64,000 nucleotides of DNA from positions 1-64,000 of the forward strand of contig JADJPJ010000022.1 in NCBI GenBank assembly GCA_016713325.1. The letters are read 5' to 3'. This document shows positions 10,901 through 21,301 of the stretch, in pieces. The notes beneath the pieces are model-generated. The model was not told the origin of the DNA and ran no database searches. It was given only the letters and a program-made list of their open reading frames with translations. Position 1 is the stretch's first letter. Each line of letters begins with the position of its first letter. Source of the stretch: Candidatus Flexifilum affinis (lineage in GTDB: Bacteria; Chloroflexota; Anaerolineae; Aggregatilineales; Phototrophicaceae). A program made the translations under genes and the position numbers.

Positions 10901-11363
10901 GGAAGGTGACGACGCGACCGCCCGGCGCTGCTACGAGGCGAGCGAAGCCCTTCTGAGGTCGATGGGCGACAAGGGCGATCTGGCCCGGCTGGTGCACAAC
11001 CTGGGCTACATCGCGCAGCACGAGGGTGACCTGCAAAAAGCGGAGGCGCAGTTTTCCGAAAGTCTGGCGATGTTCAGAATGCTCGGCAACCGGCGCGGCA
11101 TCGCCGAATGTCTGATGGCCTTCGCCGGCCTCCGCGCCGTTCAGGAACAGGCCCCGCTCGCCGCGCGGTTGTTCGGCGCCGCCGAAGCGACCATGGAGGC
11201 CGCCGGAGCCGGCTGGTGGCCGGCGGATCGGGGCGAAATCGAGCGCACGCGTGCCGCCATTCAATCCCGACTGGATGACGCGACCTTCGCCGCCGAGCGG
11301 GCAATCGGCGAGGCATTGAGCACCGAGCGTGCAATCGCCAGCGCCGCCGTGCCATCGCCGTGA
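7927..11363 (+). pseudogene. STAND NTPase: kinase-like N-terminus, NB-ARC ATPase, TPR C-terminus, frameshifted
   Basis: One protein of about 1,145 residues when indels are repaired. Residues 1 to about 370 resemble an aminoglycoside/choline-kinase-like fold: TLAGGWSGALIYLV, VLKLDRK (possible ATP lysine), then QHGDLNTGNVLV (catalytic-loop pattern, bases 8612-8647) and YYLIDFALF (DFG-like). A linker with FGLTSPAEARQLF leads to NNLPAQVTTLIGRE, the P-loop GPGGVGKTRL (about 9274-9300), Walker B LLVLDNFEQ, the LTSR sensor, GLPLAIELAA, then winged-helix and TPR segments. The frame changes around 8555-8660 (two or more indels), near 9030 and near 9325. NB-ARC/TPR proteins of this kind act as sensors or regulators. 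The kinase-like part recalls ternary-complex-associated domains of prokaryotic conflict systems, from memory only. Its stop overlaps the next start (GTGA). Confidence 0.75.
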
Positions 11364-12135
11364 ATGACCTGACCCTGCGCGTGAGCGTCGCCACCCTCGA
11401 CCGGGTCGTTTTCCGGAGTCCACGCGACGGGACGCCGATGCTGGCGCTGGAACGCAAGGCCACGCTCATCGAGGAAGGGGGGAAAAGCAGCGTCGGGTGC
11501 GCGCCCAGCCCTTTGGCGGCGCCATCCGCCTGCGTCATGCTGAGGGACTGCGCGACCTAATCGGCGATTTTCAGTTCGACAGCCCGCGATCCCAGGCCGA
11601 GCAGGACTTTCGCATCCTGATCCGCCCGGCCGAGTGGCCCGCGCTGAAGCAGGTGTGTCTGGATCATCTGCGGAACGAGGACGATGCCCTGCTGGAAACC
11701 GATCCGCGCCGGGAGCTGGTCGAGGAGTTTGCCGAGAATCTGCACGTCGATCTGCGGCCCGATCAGGTTCTGCTTCAGCCGGTCGGCTTCGTCGTCGAGA
11801 ACTCGCCGACCGGGACGGACAACCTGTACAGTCGAGGGCTTCCCACCGTCCGCATCTACCGAGTCTTTGACGTGCAAATTGTGGACGTCTCGCTCTGTTG
11901 GGCGATGCTGACCGCCAATGAGCGCTGGGCGGACGCTGCCCTGCGCGGCCTTGCCCAGGAGAAGAGGCGAGCGAATGCGGTGCTCACCCTGCCCGTTGAA
12001 CAGGTTCTGGATTTCTATCGCGGGATCCCCCCTGAGCGTCGCTACACCCCCGGACGGATTGAGGGACAGCAACTGGACAGCAGCGTAGCAGCGCTCTTTG
12101 AAGAACTGGAAGTCCCCCAGTTCGAACGCCTGTGA
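11360..12135 (+). pseudogene. Hypothetical protein coupled to the STAND gene, one frameshift
   Basis: GTG 11360 overlaps the STAND stop. The first 45 codons (LTLRVSVATLDRVVF ... ALERKATLIEEGGK) pass into a second frame at a run of six G (11477-11482), giving QRRVRAQPFGGAIRLRH and then about 210 residues to 12135. The product is soluble, without membrane helices, and includes FQFDSPRSQAEQDFRILIRP and VRIYRVFDVQIVDVSL. I do not recognise the family. The G-run position of the break is typical of homopolymer sequencing error, so the gene may really be intact (about 258 aa). Confidence 0.6.
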
Positions 12136-12138
12136 GCG

Positions 12139-13686
12139 CTAGGGGCCGGCCCCAGCGGCTGTGTGCCAATACCTTCTGGGAAATGTCGGCCGTCAGCTCC
12201 TTCTGGAGCACCGTCAGCTCTGGCACCAGATCCTCCGCGGGAGCTGTATCCGCATCGATATCGTTCGGCTCGGCGATCTGGTCGACGGCCGCGATGCGCT
12301 GGGCCGGCGACGGATGCGTATCATAGGCGTTTGTGGGTCGGTTGAGGATGTGCTTCACAGCATCTTCCAGCTTATTCAGGTCGTCTACTGCCAGAGGAGG
12401 AAGCTGCCAGAGGTTGTGCGGCGCTCGCTTCTCCTGTAATGCCTGGCCAATCTCGTGATTGGCCTGTACCTGGAAGACAACTGACTCGCGGATGATATTG
12501 GTCAGGCCGTTGCTTAAGGAAGCGCCGCCATAGGCCAGCGCCGCGTAGCGATCCGCCAGCAATTCCTGAAGACGGGATGCGCCGAGTGTGATGCGCAGAT
12601 AGATTCGATGGTAGACGCGCAGGAACAACCAGACCGGGTTCAACTGCCCTGCGCCCGCCAGACCCACCGCCATTTCTTGCATGGAGGTATTCACCTGATA
12701 GGCCAGACTGCCTCCAGCGGTATCTCGGTTGGAGAAGTGCCCGTACTCGTGCGCCAGGATGGCGGCCAGTTCCGAATGGTTCAGACACTTCAGTGCGCTC
12801 AGCCCCAGGATCAGACAGCGCCGGCCACGATCGTTGAACTTCTCCCAGGTGCTCCCCTGCTCTGTCACTGCGACCACCGGCCCCGCCGTGAGATAGATGT
12901 CGTTAACCGGCCGGGTTTTGACGCGCGCCGCCACAGCTTCCGTGAGTTCGTAGAGAGCAGGGGCTTCCCGGTGCTCCAGACGACGGCCGAGGTTGCCCCG
13001 CGCCGGCCGCGCCGTAAGACCGCGAATCAGCGCAAACAAGGTCAGGCCGGCGACCAGCAGCAGACCCAGGACAAAACGGATCGGAATTCTTCCGGTCGAA
13101 ATGATCAGATGGAGGATTCCCCGGTCGCAACCACCACAAGTACGGTCAGCAGCGGGAGAGAAGTAATAGTAGAGCGTCGCGAGGACGATGACGGCCTGAT
13201 AAAGCGCCGCATCAGTCGTTCGGGGCCGCTGACCTGTTGCATATCGCCCGCGCCGGTGTTTCGGAGAACCAACCGGCCGAGGATAACGCCGGCGACCAGC
13301 AGCAACATCATGCCGATCAGCCACGCAGCGACGATGTAGCCCAGGATCGCGAGCCAGTCCATAGAGGGGGTGTCGCTCTGCTGTGCCGCGGGGCTCACAG
13401 TGACGCGATAGGCGCGACTGGCATCACGCGCAATGTCGAGGTTGGAAATCAGATTCTGTGCGTCGCGAACGTCCGACAGGATGTTCGCCGTGTACTCTGT
13501 GCTGAAAGCGCTCGGCACAGCCTCCGGCGAAATCTCTGCCAGGCGATCCAGGATTTCCTGTGCCTTGGCCAGCTCTTGCTGGAACGGATCTTCTGGCTCC
13601 TGAGCAAGCGCCACCCCATTCAAGAGCAGCAGCAGGCCAATGAGCAGAGTGAAAGCCTTTGGGAGGGGAAAGATCTGCTTCAACAT
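12139..13686 (-). pseudogene. M48-family membrane metalloprotease with signal peptide, frameshifted
   Basis: Start at 13686 (ATG after GAAGAGG). The N-terminus is a signal sequence (LPKAFTLLIGLLLLLNGVALA), followed by a soluble segment and a helix (WLAILGYIVAAWLIGMMLLLV). Around 13120-13215 the frame changes two or three times (LYQAVIVLATLYYYF, SLPLLTVLVVVATG, GILHLIISTGRIPIRFVLG). The catalytic part then reads cleanly: the zinc site HEYGH, then the third-ligand region RLQELLADRYAALAYG, and THPSPAQRIAAV. This matches M48 (HtpX/Ste24-like) proteases that work at the membrane. The end is uncertain: the frame runs past a likely TAG at about 12139 into the neighbouring gene. It converges on the STAND-linked gene. 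Confidence 0.75.
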
Positions 13687-13754
13687 CGTTACTGCCTCTT
13701 CGCGACAGCGTTGTGAGTCAGGTGAGGGTAAGACGGGGACATATTGCATCAACT

Positions 13755-13889
13755 ATGAGCACAATTTCTGAGCTATTCAACGCTTACGGTCAAAGCGTCG
13801 GAGCCCAGCACCAGTCCGTGAGCAGCCTGATCCAGATGATTCCTGCACGCATGGTCATGAGAGTTTCGTCCTTGAGGGATGTGCCATGA
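13755..13889 (+). CDS. Possible 44-residue protein
   Basis: A short frame (MSTISELFNAYGQSVGAQHQ ...) is divergent from the M48 gene, 68 bases from its start. No clear ribosome site is seen. It is kept as a weak candidate because the region is otherwise empty up to 14085. Confidence 0.2.
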   Translation: MSTISELFNAYGQSVGAQHQSVSSLIQMIPARMVMRVSSLRDVP

Positions 13890-14084
13890 CCATTAACTAC
13901 CTTATTATTTTATACCATAATGCCGGTCCGCAAACTGGTTCATTCCTGAACCCGTCCGAGCTTCCCCGCGGCATCTGGCGCTTTCCAGGATTGGCGACAG
14001 GGACACAAAAAGGGGTAAGCTCAGAACCCACTGTGACCGCCCATTTGGGAACACCTCCGGTTTACTCGTTCAACAGGGATACCC

Positions 14085-14320
14085 ATGACCTCGCCCGATT
14101 CCACAGCGGCAACGGCCGCGACCGCACAGGTTGACATCGTCGTCCTCGCCGACGCCGCGCTAGGCGTTCAGGTTCAACTCTCCGGGGCAGGCGCTCTTGA
14201 ACCGACCGCGACATGTATCGTTCTCACTGACGACAATCCGCTGGCGGAGAACAACTTCTCCTTCTGGCATCCCTATCGCGTGCAGCCCGTGGAGTCGACG
14301 ATCCGTGCGGCGGCGGACTT
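14085..14320 (+). CDS. 5' part of an unidentified gene cut off by a homopolymer block
   Basis: ATG 14085 follows ACAGGGATACCC. The frame reads as ordinary coding sequence for about 75 residues (VDIVVLADAALGVQVQLSG; ATCIVLTDDNPLAENNFSF; WHPYRVQPVESTIRAAADF). It then runs directly into the abnormal G/C block. The remainder of the gene is absent from the window. No family is recognised; the alternating beta-strand pattern suggests an alpha/beta domain. Confidence 0.35.
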
Positions 14321-14565
14321 CGGGGGGGGGCCCGCCCCATTGGCCGAACTGCGCCGGGGGCCCGGCGCGGGGCGCCGCTTCGAGGAAAGGAATCCCCCGC
14401 CGCGCCACACCCGAAAACAACCCCCAGGGGGGGTCTTCGCGGGGGGCCCGCCCCCCCGCCGCCCCCCGGCCCCCCCCCCCCGGCGGGCGGCCCCGGCCCC
14501 CCCCCCCCCCCCGCCCTTTCCCGAAAAAACGGGGCGGGGCGTTTTTGTCTTTCAGATGTGGCGCG
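14321..14565. other. Abnormal block of long G and C runs, suspected assembly junction
   Basis: This stretch contains runs of 7 to 17 identical G or C bases (for example around 14322, 14472 and 14502) and almost no A/T, unlike anything else in the window. It separates the frameshift-rich left part from the intact polyol operon. No gene can be read through it. Confidence 0.75.
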
Positions 14566-14575
14566 GGGATCGTGT

Positions 14576-15589
14576 TCACCCCGCGACGTTGAACTGCACC
14601 TTCATGCGCTTCGGATCTTTGTCCGCCATGTCCATGCCGCGCACAAAGTCGTCGAGCGGCAGTTGGTGCGAGATCAGCGGTTCGACCTGCACCGCGCCGC
14701 TCTGGATCAGGGCGATGCTCTGCGGGAAGGTCCGGTTGACGGCAAAACTGCCGATGATCTTCAGATCGCGCCGGAAGACCTCGTAGGACGGGAAGCGGAC
14801 GGTTGTGCCCATCGGGGTCACGCCGAACACCCACACCTTGCCGCGCGGCTTGACATAGGTGAACGCGCTTTCCAGCACCGCCGGAATCCCGGTGGCGTCG
14901 ACCACGATCTCGAAACCGTCGCTGGCCATCGCCTTGAGAGCAGCGGTTTGGCCGGCATCGGCTTTCACCACCGCCGAAACGCCCAGCTGCTCGGCCTTCT
15001 CCAATCGCGACGCGACGACGTCGGTCACGACGACGCGCGACGCGCCGGCGCTCTTCAGGCTCTGGGCCACCAGCAGACCCATCGGCCCGGCTCCGAGCAC
15101 CAGGGCGCTGTCGCCGGGTTGCACCTCGACCTGTTTCAGCCCCCAGACCACGCAGGCCAGCGGCTCGATCAGCGCGGCGGCGGCATAGGTCATGTCGCCA
15201 ATGTGGAAGACGTTGCCTTCCGGCGCGACGACGTATTCCGCAAAACCGCCATCACAGGTCACGCCGATCGCCTTCAGATCGCGGCACTGGTTCGGCTCGT
15301 TGCGTTTGCAGTAATCGCACTTGTTGCACGGGATGTTTGGATCGGCTGTGACGCGGTCGCCGACCTTGAAGTTGCGCACATTCTCGCCGACTGCGAACAC
15401 CTCGCCGCTGAACTCGTGGCCGGGAATCAGCGGATAGGTCGCCTCGTATTCACCTTTGAAAATGTGCAGATCGGTGCCGCAGATTCCCGCCGCGTGGACG
15501 CGAATCAGCACGTCGTCGGGGCCGAATTCCGGCTCCGGGACGCTCACGACCGAGGCCACGCCGGGTTTGGTCAGTTGCGCGGCTTTCAT
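14576..15589 (-). CDS. Zinc-dependent MDR alcohol/polyol dehydrogenase
   Basis: A 337-residue medium-chain dehydrogenase. The catalytic zinc site is visible as GICGTDLHIF and GHEFSGEV. The structural zinc site has four cysteines (IPCNKCDYCKRNEPNQC), and the NAD-binding Rossmann motif is VLGAGPMGLL. The length and motifs fit sorbitol/L-threonine dehydrogenase-type enzymes that oxidise a secondary alcohol with NAD(P). It is the last gene of the polyol operon, with GGAG before the ATG. The SDR lies 33 bases upstream. Substrate inference: a sugar alcohol imported by the adjacent ABC system. The exact polyol cannot be read from the sequence. Confidence 0.85.
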   Translation of the reverse strand: MKAAQLTKPGVASVVSVPEPEFGPDDVLIRVHAAGICGTDLHIFKGEYEATYPLIPGHEFSGEVFAVGENVRNFKVGDRVTADPNIPCNKCDYCKRNEPNQCRDLKAIGVTCDGGFAEYVVAPEGNVFHIGDMTYAAAALIEPLACVVWGLKQVEVQPGDSALVLGAGPMGLLVAQSLKSAGASRVVVTDVVASRLEKAEQLGVSAVVKADAGQTAALKAMASDGFEIVVDATGIPAVLESAFTYVKPRGKVWVFGVTPMGTTVRFPSYEVFRRDLKIIGSFAVNRTFPQSIALIQSGAVQVEPLISHQLPLDDFVRGMDMADKDPKRMKVQFNVAG

Positions 15590-15622
15590 GACAGATGCTC
15601 CATCTCTGTGCCGGTCGTCAGG

Positions 15623-16429
15623 CTACCATGCACAGTAGCCGCCGTCGACGATGATATCGCTGCCGGTCGCGAAGTCGGAGACCTCCGCCGCGAGATACAG
15701 GACCGCGCCCTGCAAATCGGTGACTTCGCCCATCCGCTTCATCGGCGTGCGCGCCATCCAGACTGGCAGCGTCTCCTTGCCGATCGGCGTTTGCAGCAGG
15801 TCATCGACCAACTGCGTGCGCGTATACCCGGCGCTGATGCTGTTCACCCGCACGCCGCGCGGTGCCCACTCGGCGGCCAGGCTGCGGGTCAGATGAATGA
15901 CGCCGGCCTTCGAGGTGTTGTAGTGCGACTGGTTTTGCGGCGTGTTCGAGATATACCCCGATATCGACGCCATGTTGATGATCTTGCCGTAACCTGCCGG
16001 CAGCATCACCCGCGCTTCCGCCTGGCAGCAGAGGAACACCCCTTTCAGGTTGATGTTCATCATGTGGTCCCAGTCGGCCTCGCTTATCGTTTCGGCGGCG
16101 ATCCACTGTCCAACGCCGGCGTTATTGACGCCGATGGTCAGCTTGCCCCATTTGGCGACCACGGCGTCGACCATCGCCCCCACCTGCGCGGCGTTGGTGA
16201 CATCCACCTGAATGGCCATCGCGTCGACGTTCTTGGCCTTCAGTTCTTCAACCACCTCGCCCGCAGTTTTCATCGAAATATCGGCGATAGCCACGGCCGC
16301 ACCCGCGTCGCCGAGCGCGTGGGCATAGGCGCGTCCTATCCCCTGTCCACCGCCGGTGACGACGGCGACTTTACCGTCCAGCCGGAATCGTTCCAGGATC
16401 GGCTTGGCTTCCAGAACTACATCGCTCAT
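15623..16429 (-). CDS. SDR-family oxidoreductase
   Basis: A 268-residue short-chain dehydrogenase. The cofactor motif [12 protein letters not shown], the NNAG motif (GVNNAGVG), the catalytic serine region NMASISGY and the catalytic pair YNTSKAG (YxxxK) are all in place. The C-terminal segment [15 protein letters not shown] is typical of the family. It sits between two MDR dehydrogenases in the polyol operon, 5 bases after the upstream stop, so it probably oxidises the same or a later intermediate (mannitol/arabinitol/sorbitol-type SDRs have this shape). Cytoplasmic. Confidence 0.88.
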   Translation of the reverse strand: MSDVVLEAKPILERFRLDGKVAVVTGGGQGIGRAYAHALGDAGAAVAIADISMKTAGEVVEELKAKNVDAMAIQVDVTNAAQVGAMVDAVVAKWGKLTIGVNNAGVGQWIAAETISEADWDHMMNINLKGVFLCCQAEARVMLPAGYGKIINMASISGYISNTPQNQSHYNTSKAGVIHLTRSLAAEWAPRGVRVNSISAGYTRTQLVDDLLQTPIGKETLPVWMARTPMKRMGEVTDLQGAVLYLAAEVSDFATGSDIIVDGGYCAW

Positions 16430-16434
16430 AGTAG

Positions 16435-17475
16435 TTACCCTTCTGCAACCGTGATCTGCACCTTGACCGATGTTGGCGGCATGTGCAGCGCATAATCAAA
16501 GGCTTCGACGCTTTGCCCAAATGGGAAGGTGTCGGTAATCAGTGGCTTGACATCGAGCTTGCCGCTGCCCATCAACGCCAGGGCACGCGGATAGACGTGC
16601 GCGTAACGGAAGACGTGCTCGACGCGCGCTTCTTTTACCGAGGCAGCGACCACATCGTAGGGAATCGGCTGTCCAGGCAGACCCACGTAAACCACACGCC
16701 CGGCGGGGCAGATCAGATCAAAAACGCTGGCGGCGGCCTTCTCGTTGCCGCTGCATTCAAAGACAATGTCCGCGCCCCAGCCATCGGTCAGCTTCATGAC
16801 CACATCGACCAGACTCTCTTTGGCGACGTTGACCGGAACGATGGGACCCAGCCGCGCGGCGATGTCCAGCTTTGGCTGCTGCACATCGCTGATGATGATC
16901 TGACTGCATCCGCCCGCCAGCGCCGCCAGCGCGTTGAGGATGCCAATGGTGCCAGCGCCGATGACCACCGCCACGTCGCCGGGGCGAATCTGCGCCTTAT
17001 TGGCGGCGTGCATCCCCACGGCCAGTGGTTCGACCATTGCGCCTTCGGCGAATGTCACGGTTTCCGGCAGCTTGAAGGTGAACGCCGCGGGGTGGATGAC
17101 CGACGGGCGCAGCACGCCATGCACGGGCGGCGTCGCCCAGAAGCGCACCGCCGGATCGAGGTTGTAGATGCCCAGGCGGGTCGCCCGGCTGTTGGGATCG
17201 GGAATGCCCGGCTCCATGCAAACGCGGTCGCCGACCTTCAGATTGGCGACCGCCGACCCCACCTCGGTGATCACGCCGGACGCTTCATGACCGAGCACCA
17301 TCGGCGCGCGGACGATGAATCCGCCAATCCTTCCATTTTCGTAGTAGTGCACATCACTGCCGCATACGCCGACCGTCCGCAGGTCGACGCGGACATCATG
17401 CGGACCAAGTGTTTCGTCCAGCGCGATATCGCGAATGCGCAACTCATGCTGCTTTTCCAGCACCAATGCTTCCAT
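16435..17475 (-). CDS. Xylitol/sorbitol dehydrogenase-type MDR enzyme
   Basis: 346 residues. The catalytic zinc region is [19 protein letters not shown] with GHEASGVI, a form typical of xylitol and sorbitol dehydrogenases. The structural-zinc cysteines are absent: the loop [20 protein letters not shown] has none. That is known for some family members. The Rossmann motif is [10 protein letters not shown]. Start is ATG 17475 after CGGAG. It probably converts a pentitol or hexitol to the ketose. It heads the enzyme part of the operon, downstream of the transporter genes. Confidence 0.85.
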   Translation of the reverse strand: MEALVLEKQHELRIRDIALDETLGPHDVRVDLRTVGVCGSDVHYYENGRIGGFIVRAPMVLGHEASGVITEVGSAVANLKVGDRVCMEPGIPDPNSRATRLGIYNLDPAVRFWATPPVHGVLRPSVIHPAAFTFKLPETVTFAEGAMVEPLAVGMHAANKAQIRPGDVAVVIGAGTIGILNALAALAGGCSQIIISDVQQPKLDIAARLGPIVPVNVAKESLVDVVMKLTDGWGADIVFECSGNEKAAASVFDLICPAGRVVYVGLPGQPIPYDVVAASVKEARVEHVFRYAHVYPRALALMGSGKLDVKPLITDTFPFGQSVEAFDYALHMPPTSVKVQITVAEG

Positions 17476-17559
17476 GATCGTTTTCTCCGTACCCTCAACT
17501 ATAGGGCAGGAGCGAACCTACCCACGTCAATGTGAATATCCGGCGGCGCGAGAGGGCGT

Positions 17560-17772
17560 TCACCCCTTCCGAATAATGAAAAAGCCCAGCACGATGGAGA
17601 TCAGCGTGGCAATCTCCAGGGGTAGAAACGATTCCAGAAAACGCATCCATAACAGATGGATGGCGATCAGCAGGATAACGCTGATGAATACGCGGTCGAA
17701 GGCGTTGGCATTGATGGGCAGGAAGCCACGCCGTACTTCTTCAAAGATGGGCTGCTCGTTGCGTTCTGCCAT
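17560..17772 (-). CDS. Small two-helix membrane protein of the polyol operon (70 aa)
   Basis: MAERNEQPIFEEVRRGFLP is followed by two hydrophobic segments (VFISVILLIAIHLLW and EIATLISIVLGFFIIRKG). AAGGAG precedes the ATG, and only 5 bases separate it from the permease stop, so it is co-transcribed. Small membrane proteins occur beside some polyol ABC permeases (the DUF2160 proteins of glycerol systems are an example), but I cannot assign it to that family. An accessory role in the transporter is inferred from position only. Confidence 0.75.
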   Translation of the reverse strand: MAERNEQPIFEEVRRGFLPINANAFDRVFISVILLIAIHLLWMRFLESFLPLEIATLISIVLGFFIIRKG

Positions 17773-17777
17773 GTCCG

Positions 17778-18641
<864 letters not shown>

Positions 18642-18672
18642 GCGAGGATTCTCCTTGAGCGGACAGCCGCCT

Positions 18673-19548
18673 TCAGTTCGAACGCCGAAGCTGGGTGAGC
18701 GAGACGAAAAGCAGCCAGCAGGCGACAATGGTCAGGTACAGGGTAAGCAGCGACATCGCCGAGCCATAGCCATATTCCGTCTGCGGGAAGACAACGCGAA
18801 AGATGTGGATGCCCAGCGTGCGCGTCGAAATACCCGGACCGCCTCCGTTGGTGAGCATGTTGATCTCGTCGACGGCGCGCAGCGCATCCATGATGCGGAT
18901 GAAAAGCGTGGTCAGGATGACCGGGCGCATCAACGGCAGGGTGATGTAGCGGAAGATCTGGAAGCGATTCGCGCCATCCACCATCGCCGATTCCTGCGGT
19001 TCTTTGGGCAGTGCCGAAAGCCCGGCCAGCATGGTCAGGGTGACGAACGGCGTCCAGTGCCAGATATCCATGATGATGATGGACAGGAAGGCGTTGTTGG
19101 AGTTGATGCCGATGTTGAAGTTGATGTCGAACCAGCGATCCAGGAAGTAGGGAATCGGACCCAAGCCGGGGACAGTCATCAGACGCCAGATGGCCCCGAC
19201 CGCAATCGGCGCGATCATCAGCGGCATGGTGTGGATAATGCGAAAAAGCGTCTTGCCGTAAAATTCGCGCGCCAACAGCGACGCCAGCAGGAAACCGATC
19301 ACCATCTGGCTGCCGACGGCGAACAAGGTGAAGCGAATGGTCACGCCAAGTGCGCTCAGAAACAGCGGGTCGAAGACCAGTTCGCGGTAGTTCTGAACGC
19401 CGAAGTATTCCATCCCTTCACGGGCGGCGAAGGGGTTCCAGTTGAAAAAACCAACATATAGGACATATAGAAAAGGTGCAAGACCAAACAAAAACATGAT
19501 GATTAATGTCGGGGACAGCAGCAGCCATCCGGTTCGTTTTGAGCGCAC
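18673..19548 (-). CDS. Carbohydrate ABC transporter permease (MalF-type)
   Basis: 291 residues with six helices, starting with [21 protein letters not shown]. The EAA loop reads [24 protein letters not shown] 19548 is preferred: it is preceded by a purine-rich AGGGGG and gives the usual short cytoplasmic N-terminus. Longer in-frame starts would add 55 residues unlike the family. It lies 182 bases downstream of the binding-protein gene, with its partner permease next. Confidence 0.88.
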   Translation of the reverse strand: MRSKRTGWLLLSPTLIIMFLFGLAPFLYVLYVGFFNWNPFAAREGMEYFGVQNYRELVFDPLFLSALGVTIRFTLFAVGSQMVIGFLLASLLAREFYGKTLFRIIHTMPLMIAPIAVGAIWRLMTVPGLGPIPYFLDRWFDINFNIGINSNNAFLSIIIMDIWHWTPFVTLTMLAGLSALPKEPQESAMVDGANRFQIFRYITLPLMRPVILTTLFIRIMDALRAVDEINMLTNGGGPGISTRTLGIHIFRVVFPQTEYGYGSAMSLLTLYLTIVACWLLFVSLTQLRRSN

Positions 19549-19730
19549 GGAGACCCCCTGATGAAGGCGAGTAATTTTCCAGGAAAGCGCACTGGCGCAT
19601 TGCGCCGGCGAGCCGGATGATCCATCGGAAGTGGCACGGCGAGACACCACAAGTGTTCGCCGCGCCACGTCTTGATTATGCGGGGAGCGGCTCTGCTGCC
19701 CCCCGCCCGCCATGAATGTCCGGAAACAAC

Positions 19731-21185
19731 TTAGCTGCCGTATCCGAGGTTGACCAGTTCGACGTCAACCGCCGCAGCAGCAGCGTCCAGCGCGTCCGCC
19801 GGAGTGATCTCGCCCGCAATTGCCTGATAGATGAACGGAGCGATGACTTCGCGGATAATCGGGTGGAAGGGGAACGGAGGCGCGCCGGCGAACAGGTAGC
19901 CCTGGTCGTGCATCAGCGTGTAATAACCATCCGTCTTTCCATCCTGCTCGACAACCAGCGGGTCGCTGTAGGTCGATTCCATAACGACCCGCGACGAAAT
20001 AACCGCCCATTCCGCCTGATTTTCTTCCAGGCCGACGAACTGCATCCACAGCAGCGCAGCGTCCTGATTCTGCGAAGAGACGGGCAGACCGAAAGCGCCG
20101 CCATCGTAATAGCCGATGTAGCCTTCGTCAGCTTCCGCCGCTTCCAGCACGCCTTCCGCCAGCGGGGGCAGCGCCACGCCGACGTTGCCGACAATCGCCG
20201 AGCGATCCGGATCGGTGGCGATCCAGGCTGCATTTTCACCGTAGACCAGACCCTGCGCCGCGCGACCGGCGGCGAACGACGCCGCAACTTCATCCCACGT
20301 GCTGCTGGTGGCTTCCGGCGGGGCGAACGCCAGGTTACCGACGAACCATTCCAGCGCTGCCTTGGCAGCGTCGCTGTTCATCTGGCCGCCGTTCTCAACC
20401 GAGGCTTTCCAGTTTTCCATGTTGATGCCCCAGTTGTAGACGCCGAAGGTCGGGGCAACGGATTCGAAGAACTCATAGAACGAGGATGGATGACCGGACG
20501 CCGCCTGGACGGTGGTGCCCCACATGTCCATGCCGTTGGCTTCAGCGTAGGCGGTGAAGAACTCGGCGATCTGACGATACTGCTCGTGGGTGGTCGCCGG
20601 GGCGAGCGGGTAGCCGTATTCGGCTTCGAACGCCGCCATGATGTCCGGGTTCTCGAACAGATCCTTGCGATACAGATAGACCTTGACGAAGGCTTCCATC
20701 GGGACGCCGAAGACGTCGCCGTCGGCATTCTTGAAGTAATCCAGGAAGGTGGTGAACTTGTCGAAGCTGAAATCAGCCGAAGCGAGTTCGGGCTTCGCTG
20801 CCAGCGCCTGGGTCATGTTGACCAGGTAATCATTGGCGAGATAACCGTAGATGATGTCCTGCTCGATGTACACGAAGTCGTAGATGCCCGTGCCGGCTTC
20901 CATGTCCTGGATCGCCTTGTTGTACATCTCATCCCACGACGTGGTTTCGAGTTCGACGTTGATGCCAGTCAATTCGGTGAAGCGGGGGGCGAGAACTTCG
21001 CGCACATAGTTGGACGGCGGTGTGCTTTCCGACACGCCGTGCAGGGTCACGCCCGCGTAGGGTGCGCCGGCTTCAGCCCACCAAGCTGCTGCATCATCCT
21101 GCGCGCTGGTCACCGAAGCGCTGACCAACAGCAGGAGAATCGTTACCAGCGCCAGGACTTTCATCCCGTATGCTGACTTGCTCAT
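19731..21185 (-). CDS. Extracellular sugar/polyol-binding protein of ABC transporter
   Basis: 484 residues, family 1 solute-binding protein. The signal peptide [20 protein letters not shown] ends in AQDD and has no lipobox cysteine. The mature part shows [20 protein letters not shown] and [18 protein letters not shown], typical of polyol- and sugar-binding proteins (SmoE-like). GGAGG precedes ATG 21185. It is the first gene of the transport and oxidation operon and lies downstream of the convergently oriented palindrome at 21289. No ATPase gene is present, so a shared MsiK-type ATPase elsewhere is likely. Confidence 0.88.
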   Translation of the reverse strand: MSKSAYGMKVLALVTILLLLVSASVTSAQDDAAAWWAEAGAPYAGVTLHGVSESTPPSNYVREVLAPRFTELTGINVELETTSWDEMYNKAIQDMEAGTGIYDFVYIEQDIIYGYLANDYLVNMTQALAAKPELASADFSFDKFTTFLDYFKNADGDVFGVPMEAFVKVYLYRKDLFENPDIMAAFEAEYGYPLAPATTHEQYRQIAEFFTAYAEANGMDMWGTTVQAASGHPSSFYEFFESVAPTFGVYNWGINMENWKASVENGGQMNSDAAKAALEWFVGNLAFAPPEATSSTWDEVAASFAAGRAAQGLVYGENAAWIATDPDRSAIVGNVGVALPPLAEGVLEAAEADEGYIGYYDGGAFGLPVSSQNQDAALLWMQFVGLEENQAEWAVISSRVVMESTYSDPLVVEQDGKTDGYYTLMHDQGYLFAGAPPFPFHPIIREVIAPFIYQAIAGEITPADALDAAAAAVDVELVNLGYGS

Positions 21186-21288
21186 CGTGACTGCCTCCAG
21201 GTTTCAAATATGAAATGAGACTAAAACTGCCAACCCTTATTCCTGCCGTTAGACGCCAACCGCCTCCTTTCGCCAGTCGGAATCGACT

Positions 21289-21301
21289 GTTCACTGTGAA
21301 C
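21289..21301. promoter_or_regulatory. Candidate operator palindrome upstream of the polyol operon
   Basis: GTTCAC-T-GTGAAC is a perfect 13-bp palindrome. It overlaps the last codons of the SorC-type regulator and lies about 100 bases before the binding-protein start, a suitable place for control of the operon. Binding is inferred. Confidence 0.35.

Noticed and set aside
13886-14134. 82-codon frame between the M48 gene and the 14085 gene
   Set aside because: No ribosome site and no protein-like pattern; it overlaps the better supported start at 14085.
14558-16495. Long open frame on the plus strand antisense to the two dehydrogenase genes
   Set aside because: It is the high-GC shadow of clearly conserved minus-strand genes; the product is rich in H, R and D without any family pattern.
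19716-21176. Long plus-strand frame antisense to the binding-protein gene
   Set aside because: The minus-strand protein has a signal peptide, ribosome site and family motifs; the antisense frame has none.
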